Below, piece by piece: positions 1 through 8,137 of a DNA stretch of 64,000 nt (its first letter is position 1; each line of letters starts with the position of its first letter). A program made the position numbers and the translations under genes. This DNA is from Achromobacter spanius (lineage in GTDB: Bacteria > Pseudomonadota > Gammaproteobacteria > Burkholderiales > Burkholderiaceae_B): positions 3,596,001 to 3,660,000 of the forward strand of contig NZ_CP034689.1 of NCBI RefSeq assembly GCF_003994415.1, written 5' to 3'. The notes beneath the pieces were generated by a model. It was not told the DNA's origin. It did not search any database and was given only the letters and a program-made list of their open reading frames with translations.

Positions 1-1386
1 GTGCATGGCGGCGTGCGCTATCTCGCCCAAGGCAATGTCAGTCTGGTGCGCGAAGCGCTGCACGAACGCGGTCTGCTCAATCGCAACGCGCCGCACCTGG
101 TGTGGCCGCTGGGTTTCGTGGTGCCCGCCTACAACCTGTTCGACCAGCCTTTCTATGGCATCGGCCTGAAGATGTACGACATGCTGGCCGGCAAGCTGAA
201 CCTGGCGCCCAGCCGCTGGTTGTCGCGCCGCGACACGCTGGCCAATGCGCCCACGCTGGCGGAAAACGTCAACGGGCGTGGCTTGAAGGGTGGCGTGCTG
301 TATTACGACGGCCAATTCGACGACGCGCGCCTGGCGATGAGCCTGATGCGCACGCTGTTCGACCTGGGCGGCACGGCCGTGAACTACGTGCGCGCCACGG
401 GCCTTAGCACCAGCAACGGCAAAATTGACGGCGTGACCGCGCAAGACGTGATCGGCGGCGCCAGCTTCTCGTTGCGCGCGCGTTGCGTGATCAACGCCAC
501 CGGTGTCTGGGTGGACGCCGTGCGCCGCATGGAAGACAAGAACGCGGCCACGATGGTGGCGCCCAGCCAGGGCGTGCACCTGACCTTGCCGCAAGAGTTC
601 CTGCCCGGCAAACGCGCCATTCTTATCCCGAAGACCGACGACGGCCGCGTGCTGTTCGTGGTGCCATGGAACGGCCACACCATCGTGGGCACCACCGACA
701 CGCCGCGCGGCGATCTGCCGCTGGACCCGGAAGCCGGCGCGCAGGATGTGGACTTCATCCTGAGCACCGCCGCGCGCTACCTCAGCCGCAAGCCGACCCG
801 CGACGACGTCACCAGCGTCTGGTCGGGCCTGCGTCCGCTGGTCAAGGCCACGGGCGAAGCGTCGACCAAGCAGTTGTCGCGCGAGCACACGATTTTGGTG
901 TCCAACGCCGGGCTGGTGACGGTAACGGGCGGCAAGTGGACGACCTACCGCCGCATGGCGCAGGACGTGGTGGACACGGCGATTCAACATCACTTGCTGA
1001 CGCAGGCGTCGTGCCGGACCGAATCGCTGCCGTTGCACGGCGCGGCGGGCCTGGCGCCGTCCGAAGAGCATGCGGGCACGCCAGACAGTTACTACGGCAG
1101 CGATCTTGCAGTGTTGAAGGCGTTGCCGGGCGCCGACCGCATGCTGGTCAAGGCCAGTGGTTTGTCGGAAGCGCACGTACGTTTCGCGGCACGCTTTGAG
1201 CTGGCGCGCAGCGCCGAAGACGTGTTGGCCCGCCGCAACCGCGCGCTGTTCCTGGACGCGGAAGCCGCAATGCTGGCCGCCCCCGAAGTCGCCCGCATAC
1301 TGGCCGAAGAGCTGGGCCACGACGCCGCGTGGCAACAACGCACGCTGCAAGAGCTGGCTACGGTAGCGAAGACGTATCGGCTGTAG
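1..1386 (+). CDS. glpD: Glycerol-3-phosphate dehydrogenase, 5' end cut by window edge
   Basis: FAD-dependent membrane-associated enzyme that oxidises sn-glycerol 3-phosphate to dihydroxyacetone phosphate and feeds electrons to quinone. The reading frame is open from base 1 and begins inside the protein at HGGVRYLAQGN, which matches the region about 60 residues into E. coli GlpD, so the N-terminal FAD-binding GxGxxG stretch lies outside the window. The GTG at base 1 is therefore not a real start. Family hallmarks visible are VGTTDTPRGD, SGLRPLVK and GGKWTTYRRMAQD, followed by the C-terminal helical domain. The stop codon TAG is supplied by the first bases of a palindromic repeat element, so the original C-terminus may have been slightly different. 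Confidence 0.93.
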   Translation: MHGGVRYLAQGNVSLVREALHERGLLNRNAPHLVWPLGFVVPAYNLFDQPFYGIGLKMYDMLAGKLNLAPSRWLSRRDTLANAPTLAENVNGRGLKGGVLYYDGQFDDARLAMSLMRTLFDLGGTAVNYVRATGLSTSNGKIDGVTAQDVIGGASFSLRARCVINATGVWVDAVRRMEDKNAATMVAPSQGVHLTLPQEFLPGKRAILIPKTDDGRVLFVVPWNGHTIVGTTDTPRGDLPLDPEAGAQDVDFILSTAARYLSRKPTRDDVTSVWSGLRPLVKATGEASTKQLSREHTILVSNAGLVTVTGGKWTTYRRMAQDVVDTAIQHHLLTQASCRTESLPLHGAAGLAPSEEHAGTPDSYYGSDLAVLKALPGADRMLVKASGLSEAHVRFAARFELARSAEDVLARRNRALFLDAEAAMLAAPEVARILAEELGHDAAWQQRTLQELATVAKTYRL

Positions 1387-1560
1387 GATGGGTGCAGCGC
1401 GGGGACGCCTTCAAAAGAAACCAGGCGTACTACGCGCGAAACCCATCAGCACCCGTGAAGTTCTTGCCAACGTTGGAATGCATCCACGCTTGCTTGATGG
1501 GTTGCGCGCGGCATGGGCTGGCTTTCTATTGGCTGATTTCTCGCGCTACACCCATCCTAC
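1383..1560. repeat. Palindromic intergenic repeat element, copy 1
   Basis: The ends are inverted repeats: GTAGGATGGGTGCAGCGCG on the left and CGCGCTACACCCATCCTAC on the right. Two internal sub-arms, GCGCGAAACCCATCA and GATGGGTTGCGCGCG, give a four-part nested palindrome of about 178 bp. A second copy with the same end and internal sequences lies at 21223..21402. The first TAG serves as the glpD stop codon. It has no coding capacity of its own and resembles a miniature, non-autonomous element; it could also fold into a transcript-end structure. Confidence 0.8.
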
Positions 1561-1597
1561 GAGCATCGATGCACGTTGCCCGCATGCCCGCAGCGAT

Positions 1598-2272
1598 TCA
1601 CGGCACCCGCAGCGTGCTCGTTTCTATCATCGCGTCGAACACGCGCAGCAAATCCGGGTCGCATTTTGAACCGGCTTCGCGATGCAGGATCCGCATGATC
1701 TCGCTATGCCCGCGCGCAGGGTGATACGGGCGCGCGTCGCCCAGCGCATCATACGAATCGGCCAGCGAAATAATGCGCGATAGCATCGGAATATCGTGGC
1801 CGTGCAGGCCAGCCGGATAACCCGAGCCGTCGAAATGCTCGTGATGGTGGCGCACCGCTTGCGCGATCAGGTCGCGTTGCGGCATCGCGCTATGCATGAT
1901 GATATCGGCGCCAACCGCCGCGTGGGACTTCATGATTTCCCAGTCTTCGCCTTCCAGGCGATGCGGTGAAAACAGCACGCGGTCCGGCGTGCCGACCTTG
2001 CCCACGTCGTGCAGCCGCGCGGCCACGGCGGCGGCCTGTTGTTCGTTTTCGGACAGGCCACAGGCCTGTGCCAGCGCCACGCTTAGCGCGACCACACGGC
2101 CGCAATGTCGACCGGTGGCGGGGTCACGCGCCTGCATGGCGGCGAACAGCGCGGCCTCGCAGGAACTTGCTGGATACTCGGGTACGTCGGGAGGCATCAG
2201 GAAACGCGCGGCGCCTCGCTTGAGCGGCGCGCTTATGTCGGAAAGTCGCAATTCTGACACAATGCGCACCAA
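1598..2272 (-). CDS. HD-GYP domain protein, probable cyclic-di-GMP phosphodiesterase
   Basis: A 224-residue protein consisting almost only of an HD-GYP domain. The HD pair is at residues 88-89 in LHDVGKVGTPD, the HHEHFDGSGYP signature is at about 143-153, and the closing segment YDALGDARPYHPA...FDAM follows the family pattern. HD-GYP enzymes hydrolyse cyclic di-GMP, ending in GMP or pGpG. No receiver or sensor domain is attached, so the input signal is unknown. The start is uncertain: the longest frame opens with a TTG next to GTG codons at 2272, while an ATG at 2197 would give a 199-residue protein. Neither has a strong ribosome-binding site. Confidence 0.82.
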   Translation of the reverse strand: MVRIVSELRLSDISAPLKRGAARFLMPPDVPEYPASSCEAALFAAMQARDPATGRHCGRVVALSVALAQACGLSENEQQAAAVAARLHDVGKVGTPDRVLFSPHRLEGEDWEIMKSHAAVGADIIMHSAMPQRDLIAQAVRHHHEHFDGSGYPAGLHGHDIPMLSRIISLADSYDALGDARPYHPARGHSEIMRILHREAGSKCDPDLLRVFDAMIETSTLRVP

Positions 2273-2362
2273 TCTTTACGACACCAACGACCCGCTGGCC
2301 AGCGGCACCGGGGTTGGCTCAGCTTTCCCTGCCCCCCGCGCCGCGCGGCTATCCGAACAATT

Positions 2363-3042
2363 TCATTGCTTCAAGCGCGCCAACAGCGCTTCTGCCACGC
2401 CCACCGACGACGCCGGGTTCTGCCCCGTTACCAACAAGCCGTCGCAAAGCACATGGGGCTGCCAGTCCGGCCCACGGCTATACAAACCGCCCAACTGCGT
2501 CAGTTCGTCTTCCACCAAAAACGGCACCACATCGGTCAACTGCACCGCTGCCTCTTCGCTGTTGGAAAAGCCCGTTACCTGCCGCCCTTGCACCAGCGGC
2601 TTGCCATCGGCCGTCTTGGCATGGCGGAGTACGCCGGGCGCATGGCAGACGGCGGACACCGGCTTGCCGGCGGCCAGCATGGTTTCGATCAGCGCAACCG
2701 ACTTGGCGTCTTCCGCCAGATCCCACAGCGGGCCATGGCCGCCGGGATAGAACACCGCGTCGAAGTCCGCCGCCTGCATGTCGGCCAGCGGCTGCGTGTT
2801 GGCCAAAACGCGCTGGGCGTCGGCATCCTGGCGAAAACCGCGCGTGGCGTCGGTCTGTGCGTCGGGATCATCACTCTTGGGGTCCAACGGCGGCTGGCCC
2901 CCTTGGGCGAGGCCAGCGTAACCGCCGCTCCCGCGTCGATAAAGGCGTAGTAAGGCGCTGCGAACTCTTCCAGCCAGAAGCCCGTCTTGCGGCCGGTGTC
3001 GCCCAGCGTGTCATGGGAAGTCAGCACGATCAGGATTTTCAT
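2363..3042 (-). pseudogene. DJ-1/PfpI family protein, frameshifted
   Basis: Class I glutamine-amidotransferase-like protein of the DJ-1/PfpI superfamily (Hsp31/glyoxalase III-like). The first part, MKILIVLTSHD...ASPKG, starts at an ATG preceded by GGAGCG. The second part carries the GGHGPLWDLAED loop and the nucleophile elbow AVCHAPG with its cysteine. The two parts lie in different frames and meet at a run of five C on the plus strand (2898..2902). One extra base there restores a 226-residue protein reading ASPKGGQPPLDPK. Either the gene is broken or one base was missed in sequencing. It lies just downstream of an oxidoreductase gene on the same strand (gap 25 bp), suggesting co-transcription in carbonyl or oxidative stress defence. 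Confidence 0.85.
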
Positions 3043-3067
3043 GTTTCGCTCCGATTGCGGTACGCGC

Positions 3068-4105
3068 TTATTCATCCGAACCGACGCGCACGATGCGCTT
3101 GCCGGCGTTTTCGCCCTTGAGCAAACCGATCAGGCCGCGTGGCGCGTTTTCCAGGCCCTCGACCACGTCTTCGCGATACTTGATGCGGCCCTGCGCAACC
3201 AGCCCTTCCATGGCTTCGCGGAATTCACCATAGCGGTGGGCGTATTCGTTGAAGATGATGAAGCCCTGCACCTTCAGCCGCTTGGTCAGGATGTTGCGCA
3301 TCAACAGCGCCAGGCGGTCCGGGCCATCGGGCAGGCTGGTCGCGTTGTAGGCCGAGATCAAGCCGCAGACCGGCACGCGGGCGCGTGGGTTCAGCAGCGG
3401 CAGCACGGCATCAAACACCGCGCCACCCACGTTTTCGAAATAAACATCAATGCCTTGCGGCACGGCGCGCGCCAGACGGCCAGGCAAGTCGGGCGACTTG
3501 TGGTCCAGGCAGTCGTCAAAGCCCAATTCGTCGACCACGTAGCGGCATTTGTCCGCGCCGCCCGCAATGCCAACCACCTTGCAGCCATGGATCTTGGCGA
3601 TCTGCCCCACCACCGCGCCCACCGCGCCGCTGGCCGCGGCCACCACCACGGTTTCACCGGCCTTGGGCTGGCCGATGTCCAGCAGCCCCATGTAGCCCGT
3701 AAAGCCGGGCATGCCCAGCACGCCCAGCGAATACGACGGATGCTGCGGCTTGGGGCCCAGGCGCAACAGGCCGGCGCCGTCGGACAAGGCGTAGTCCTGC
3801 CAGCCGGACTGGGCCAATACCCATTCGCCTGGCTTGAAATCGGGGTGATTGGACGCTTGCACGCGGGTCACCGTGCCGCCCACCATGGTCTGGCCGATCT
3901 GCACGGGTTCGGCGTAGGACGGCGCGTCGCTCATGCGGCCGCGCATATAGGGGTCGAGCGACAGGTACACGGTGCGCAGTAATACCTGGCCGGGACCGGG
4001 CTGCGGGACCTCGCCCGTTTCCAGGCGGAAATCGCTATCGGTGGGCTCGCCATGCGGGCGAGCGGCAAGCACGATGCGGCGGTTGATCGACGGGGATTGC
4101 GTCAT
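3068..4105 (-). CDS. NADP-dependent medium-chain oxidoreductase (CurA / prostaglandin reductase-like)
   Basis: A 345-residue zinc-independent medium-chain dehydrogenase/reductase of the leukotriene B4 dehydrogenase or CurA type, which reduces double bonds of alpha,beta-unsaturated ketones or aldehydes with NADPH. Recognisable parts are the N-terminal RRIVLAARPHGEPTDSDF, the LSLDPYMRGRM segment and the Rossmann fold around AASGAVGAVVGQIAKIHG. No structural-zinc cysteine cluster is seen. The ATG at 4105 is chosen because AGGAGG lies about 9 bases upstream and the frame beyond it has no family similarity. A near-perfect hairpin sits just ahead of this ribosome-binding site. It is divergent from the TetR gene and may share its regulation. 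Confidence 0.88.
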   Translation of the reverse strand: MTQSPSINRRIVLAARPHGEPTDSDFRLETGEVPQPGPGQVLLRTVYLSLDPYMRGRMSDAPSYAEPVQIGQTMVGGTVTRVQASNHPDFKPGEWVLAQSGWQDYALSDGAGLLRLGPKPQHPSYSLGVLGMPGFTGYMGLLDIGQPKAGETVVVAAASGAVGAVVGQIAKIHGCKVVGIAGGADKCRYVVDELGFDDCLDHKSPDLPGRLARAVPQGIDVYFENVGGAVFDAVLPLLNPRARVPVCGLISAYNATSLPDGPDRLALLMRNILTKRLKVQGFIIFNEYAHRYGEFREAMEGLVAQGRIKYREDVVEGLENAPRGLIGLLKGENAGKRIVRVGSDE

Positions 4106-4126
4106 GAAGTCCAGCCTCCTGGGGAA

Positions 4127-4160
4127 GCCGCCCAGGCCTTGCAGGCAAGGCCCGGGCGGC
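4127..4160 (-). promoter_or_regulatory. Long hairpin in the leader of the oxidoreductase gene
   Basis: The arms GCCGCCCAGGCCTTGC (4127..4142) and GCAAGGCCCGGGCGGC (4145..4160) are inverse complements with one mismatch and almost no loop. On the minus strand this structure lies 7 bases before the AGGAGG of the oxidoreductase gene, so it could limit ribosome access or act as a leader structure. No T-run follows, so a classical terminator is unlikely. Function is inferred from position only. Confidence 0.5.
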
Positions 4161-4230
4161 GGATTGGGAAACCGATCCATTACACCATCGATGCCCGCTG
4201 CCCCGCGTTGCAACATTTAACGCCGACCCT

Positions 4231-4259
4231 GTTTTAATTAATTAAATACTTAATTAAAC
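4231..4259. promoter_or_regulatory. AT-rich palindromic operator candidate for the TetR regulator
   Basis: This 29-bp stretch is almost pure A/T in otherwise GC-rich DNA. It contains three copies of TTAATTAA (4234, 4238 and 4250) and an imperfect inverted repeat of GTTTTAATTAA with TTAATTAAAC. It lies immediately before the TetR gene, in the divergent gap to the oxidoreductase gene, which is the usual place for a TetR-family operator and its promoter. Confidence 0.6.
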
Positions 4260-4267
4260 TGCGCGCC

Positions 4268-5035
4268 ATGTGCCCGATTCCGCCTGCCCCCACCCGTCGC
4301 CCCGGCCGCCCCGCGCGTGCTTCGGGTCCTGACAACGCCGCCATGCGCGCCCAATTGCTGGACATCGCCACCGGCCTGTTCGCTGCGCAGGGTGTGGCGG
4401 CCACCACCATTGCGCAGATCGCCCAGCGCGCCAACGTCACGCCGGCGATGCTGCACTACTACTTCAGAAGCCGCGACCAACTGATCGATGCCGTGGTGCT
4501 GGAACGGGTGGTGCCGGTCATCGCCTATGTCTGGGCGCCGGTGCGACTGGCCTCGGAGTCGGACCCTGCTACCGCCATTGACCCCGACGCCGCGCCCGAC
4601 ACGGACCCCGCCACGGCGGCGCGCACCTACCTGACGGAAATCGTGAATCGCATCGTGCAAAGCGCCACGCAACGGCCGTGGCTGCCGGCGTTGTGGATGC
4701 ATGAAGTGGTGAATGAAGGCGGGCAACTGCGTGAACGGGTGCTGCCCCACCTGCCGACCGACCGGCTGGCCGCCTTTGCCGGGATGATCGGCCAGGCCCA
4801 GCATCAGGGCGCCATCACGGCCGGCGTTGAACCCCGCTTGGTGTTTCTTTCCATTCTTGGCCTGACCCTGCTGCCGCTTGCCACGTCCAACCTGTGGCGC
4901 CGCATCTGGCAAGGAGACGCGCAGGCGCAAGCCATCGATACCCAAGCGATCGCGGCGCACGCCATTGCCATGCTGACCGGCGGCCTGTTCTCGCCGGCCG
5001 CCCCGCTTTCCCCGCCCCATTCCGCTGCCCGATAA
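4268..5035 (+). CDS. TetR/AcrR family transcriptional regulator
   Basis: A 255-residue one-component repressor. The N-terminal helix-turn-helix spans roughly residues 45-75: TTIAQIAQRANVTPAM followed by LHYYFRSRDQLIDAV, the typical YYxFxSKxxL pattern. The C-terminal ligand-binding half resembles the CecR/YbiH type that precedes ybhGFSR-like exporters. The adaptor gene begins 12 bases after the stop, so the regulator is the first gene of the export operon and probably autoregulates through the AT-rich palindromes upstream. The linker rich in Asp/Pro/Ala (about 98-117) is unusual but lies between predicted helices. The inducing ligand is unknown. Confidence 0.9.
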   Translation: MCPIPPAPTRRPGRPARASGPDNAAMRAQLLDIATGLFAAQGVAATTIAQIAQRANVTPAMLHYYFRSRDQLIDAVVLERVVPVIAYVWAPVRLASESDPATAIDPDAAPDTDPATAARTYLTEIVNRIVQSATQRPWLPALWMHEVVNEGGQLRERVLPHLPTDRLAAFAGMIGQAQHQGAITAGVEPRLVFLSILGLTLLPLATSNLWRRIWQGDAQAQAIDTQAIAAHAIAMLTGGLFSPAAPLSPPHSAAR

Positions 5036-5046
5036 GGATGCCGACC

Positions 5047-6015
5047 ATGCGCACCCGCCCTGCTCTGCTTCGATTCCTGCCCGGTCTGCCGGTGCTGACG
5101 CTGCTATTGGCCGGCTGCGGCCCGGACAGCACGCCGTTCTACCAGGGGTATGTGGAAGGCGACTACGTCTACGTGGCCTCCTCCGAAGCCGGCCGCCTGG
5201 ATGCGCTGGCAGTCAAGCGCGGGCAGCAGGTCAGCGCCGACGCGCCACTGTTTACGCTGGAGGCCACGCGCGAACGCGCCGCCCGCGATGAGGCCAGCGC
5301 GCAGTTGGCGGCCGCCACCGCGCAATTGGAAGACATCGCCACGGGCAAGCGGCCGGCGGAAATCGACGTCAGCCGCGCGCAACTGGCGCAAGCCGAGGCC
5401 GCCAGCCGCCGCTCGGCCGCGCAACTGCAACGCGATACGGCGCAGTTCCGCATCGGCGGCATAGCGCGCGCGCAGTTGGACGACAGCCGTGAACAGGCGC
5501 AGTCGGACGCCGCCCGCGTGCGCGAACTGCGCGCCCAACTGGAAGTGGCCAACCTGCCCGGCCGCGACGACCAGCGCCGCGCGCAGGCCGCCCAAGTCGC
5601 CGCCGCGCGCGCCGCGCTGGCGCAGGCGGAATGGACCTTGGCGCAAAAGCAGTTGGGCGCGCCGGCCGCGGGCCAAGTGTTCGACACGATGTACCGCGTG
5701 GGCGAATGGGTGCCCGCGGGCAGCCCCGTGGTCAGCCTGCTGCCACCCGGCAATGTGAAGGTGCGCTTCTTCGTGCCCGAAACCGTGGTGGGCACACTGA
5801 AGACCGGCCAAACGGCCACGCTGCGCTGCGACGGCTGCGGCGACCCGATACCCGTAAATATCGACTACGTGTCTGACCAGGCCGAATACACGCCGCCCGT
5901 CATCTACAGCCGCGAAAGCCGCAGCAAGCTGGTCTACATGGTGGAAGCGCGCCCCGCGCCGGACGCCGCCGCGCGGCTGCATCCTGGGCAACCGGTCGAG
6001 GCGACGCTGCCATGA
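5047..6015 (+). CDS. HlyD-family periplasmic adaptor lipoprotein (YbhG-like)
   Basis: Membrane-fusion subunit linking an inner-membrane ABC exporter to an outer-membrane channel. It has an N-terminal lipoprotein signal ending in LTLLLAGC, a first biotinyl/lipoyl-like half (GRLDALAVKRGQQVSADAPL), a long alanine/glutamine-rich coiled coil (about residues 70-180), and the second lipoyl half with GAPAAGQVFDTMYRVGEWV. The ATG at 5047 is preferred because AAGGA lies 7 bases upstream; an in-frame ATG at 5038 overlaps that site. The stop overlaps the ATPase start (ATGA), indicating translational coupling in the TetR-controlled operon. Confidence 0.9.
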   Translation: MRTRPALLRFLPGLPVLTLLLAGCGPDSTPFYQGYVEGDYVYVASSEAGRLDALAVKRGQQVSADAPLFTLEATRERAARDEASAQLAAATAQLEDIATGKRPAEIDVSRAQLAQAEAASRRSAAQLQRDTAQFRIGGIARAQLDDSREQAQSDAARVRELRAQLEVANLPGRDDQRRAQAAQVAAARAALAQAEWTLAQKQLGAPAAGQVFDTMYRVGEWVPAGSPVVSLLPPGNVKVRFFVPETVVGTLKTGQTATLRCDGCGDPIPVNIDYVSDQAEYTPPVIYSRESRSKLVYMVEARPAPDAAARLHPGQPVEATLP

Positions 6016-6989
6016 ACGCGACCGCCTCGTCCGACACGCAAAACGGTGCACCCGAACCCGGCAAGGCCGTGATTGACGTGCGCGGCCTGAACAAGCGCTT
6101 TGGCGACAAGCATGTGGTCAACGACGTATCGCTGCGTGTTCAAGAAGGCGAGATCTTCGGCTTTCTAGGCCCCAACGGCAGCGGCAAGACCACCTGCATC
6201 CGCCTGATGTGCGGCTTGCTGACGCCGGACTCCGGCAGCGGCACCTGCCTGGGCTACGACATTGTTCAAGACAGTGCCCAGATCAAGCGCCACGTGGGCT
6301 ACATGACGCAGAAGTTTTCGTACTGGGATGACCTGACCATCCGCGAAAACCTGGACTTTGTGGCGCGCATGTACGGCATGCCGCAACGCAGGCAGGCGGT
6401 GGACCGCGCGCTGGAAGACCTGGGCCTGCACACTCGCGCCAACCAGTTGACGGGTTCGTTGTCGGGCGGCTGGAAGCAGCGCATGGCGCTGGCCGCCTGC
6501 CTGCTGCACGAGCCGCGCCTGCTGCTGCTGGACGAACCCACCGCGGGCGTGGACCCGACCGCGCGGCGCGACTTCTGGGAGCAACTGCACGAGCTGGCCG
6601 CGCGCGGCATCTCGGTGCTGGTCAGCACGCACTACATGGACGAAGCCGAACGCTGCCACAAGCTGGCTTATATCTCGTACGGCAAGCTGCTGACGCAAGG
6701 CACGGCCGAACAGGTGATTGCCGAACAGCGCCTGTCCACCTGGGCGATCCACGGCCACAACCTGGTGCCGCTGGGCCAGCGCCTGCGCAGCGCGCCGGGC
6801 GTGGACCAGACCGTGGCGTTCGGGTCGGCGCTGCACATCAGCGGCCAGGACGCCGATCTGCTGGAACGCACGCTGCGCGACGCCATCCGTGGCCAAGACC
6901 TGCGCCTGGAACGCATCGACACCAGCCTGGAAGACGTATTCATCTACCTGATGAACCGGTCCACCGACAACTTCGCGAGCCCCCCATGA
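6012..6989 (+). CDS. ABC transporter ATP-binding protein (YbhF-like)
   Basis: A 325-residue nucleotide-binding subunit of an ABC-2 exporter. Walker A GPNGSGKT is at residues 53-60, the Q-loop is in YMTQKFSYWDDL, the signature is LSGGWKQR (tryptophan in place of the usual Q), Walker B is LLLLDEPTAGVD, and the H-loop is STHYMDEAE. The C-terminal extension with SLEDVFIYLM is characteristic of drug/lipid ABC-2 ATPases. E. coli YbhF has two such domains; here there is one. Both ends overlap neighbouring genes (ATGA and ATGATG), so adaptor, ATPase and permease are translated as a unit. Confidence 0.93.
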   Translation: MNATASSDTQNGAPEPGKAVIDVRGLNKRFGDKHVVNDVSLRVQEGEIFGFLGPNGSGKTTCIRLMCGLLTPDSGSGTCLGYDIVQDSAQIKRHVGYMTQKFSYWDDLTIRENLDFVARMYGMPQRRQAVDRALEDLGLHTRANQLTGSLSGGWKQRMALAACLLHEPRLLLLDEPTAGVDPTARRDFWEQLHELAARGISVLVSTHYMDEAERCHKLAYISYGKLLTQGTAEQVIAEQRLSTWAIHGHNLVPLGQRLRSAPGVDQTVAFGSALHISGQDADLLERTLRDAIRGQDLRLERIDTSLEDVFIYLMNRSTDNFASPP

Positions 6990-8131
6990 TGCGCGCCATG
7001 CAAGGCTTTTCCTGGGCGCGCTGGTGGAGCATGGTGCTGAAGGAATTTCTGCAACTGCGCCGCGACCGCATCACGTTCGGCATGATCGTGGGCCTGCCCA
7101 TCATGCAGTTGGCGCTGTTCGGCTACGCCATCAACACCGACCCCAAGCAGATGCCCACGGCGGTCATCACGGCCGATCACAGCCCGTTCACGCGCAGCTT
7201 CATCGCGGCGATGAAGTCGTCCGACTACTTCCATATCACCGAAGAACTGGACTCCGAGGAAGCCGGCCGCGCCGCGCTGGCGCAAGGCCGTGTGCTGTTC
7301 GTGGTGACCATTCCGCCGGACTTTTCGCGACGGCTGTTGCGCGGGGAGCGCCCAGCGCTGCTGATCGAGGCCGACGCCACCGACCCCATGGCCACCGGCA
7401 TGGCGATTGGCGCGGCCACACAACTGACGCAAGCCGTGGCGCAAAAAGACCTGACCGGGCCGCTAGCCGGCTTGGCGGGCGGGCAGCCGGCTTTCGACGT
7501 GCGCGTGCACCAGCTCTACAACGAAGAGCAGATCTCGCAATACAACACGGTGCCCGGCCTGATGGGCGTGATATTGACGATGACCTTGGTGATGATGACG
7601 GGCCTGGCCATGACGCGCGAACGCGAGCGCGGCACGATGGAAAACCTGCTGTCGATGCCGGTGCGCCCGCTGGAGGTCATGACCGGCAAGATCGTGCCCT
7701 ACATCGCCATCGGGTTGATTCAGGCCACCATCATCCTGCTGGCCGCGCATTTCGTTTTTCATGTGCCGATCCTGGGCAGCCTGCTGTCTGTGTATCTGGC
7801 GGCGCTGCTGTTCGTGGCGGCGAACCTGACGGTGGGCATCACGCTGTCGTCGCTGGCGCAGAACCAGTTGCAAGCCATGCAACTGACCATGTTCTATTTT
7901 CTGCCCAACTTGCTGCTGTCCGGGTTCATGTTCCCGTTTCAGGGCATGCCGATGTGGGCGCAGTACCTGGGCAACCTGCTGCCGTTGACGCACTTCAACC
8001 GGCTGATTCGCGGCATCCTGCTCAAGGGCAACGGCTGGTGGGACTTGTGGCCCAGCATCTGGCCGCTGATGCTGTTCACCGCGGTCGTCATGACCGCCGC
8101 CGTGAAGTTCTACCGCCGAACTTTGGATTGA
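6986..8131 (+). CDS. ABC-2 type transporter permease (YbhS/YbhR-like)
   Basis: A 381-residue inner-membrane permease. It has one N-terminal transmembrane segment (RITFGMIVGLPIMQLALFGYA), a large periplasmic domain (about residues 45-180), and a C-terminal cluster of five membrane helices containing MTRERERGTMENLLSMPV, the conserved cytoplasmic loop of the family. Only one permease gene is present, so the exporter would be a homodimer. It starts inside the ATPase stop codon, and the outer-membrane factor follows after 6 bases. Substrate unknown; related systems export cationic drugs, detergents or small toxic compounds. Confidence 0.92.
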   Translation: MMRAMQGFSWARWWSMVLKEFLQLRRDRITFGMIVGLPIMQLALFGYAINTDPKQMPTAVITADHSPFTRSFIAAMKSSDYFHITEELDSEEAGRAALAQGRVLFVVTIPPDFSRRLLRGERPALLIEADATDPMATGMAIGAATQLTQAVAQKDLTGPLAGLAGGQPAFDVRVHQLYNEEQISQYNTVPGLMGVILTMTLVMMTGLAMTRERERGTMENLLSMPVRPLEVMTGKIVPYIAIGLIQATIILLAAHFVFHVPILGSLLSVYLAALLFVAANLTVGITLSSLAQNQLQAMQLTMFYFLPNLLLSGFMFPFQGMPMWAQYLGNLLPLTHFNRLIRGILLKGNGWWDLWPSIWPLMLFTAVVMTAAVKFYRRTLD

Positions 8132-8137
8132 TGCGCC

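Noticed and set aside
1..3. GTG at the first base as the start of glpD
   Set aside because: The protein begins in the middle of a conserved GlpD block and lacks the FAD-binding N-terminus; the true start is outside the window.
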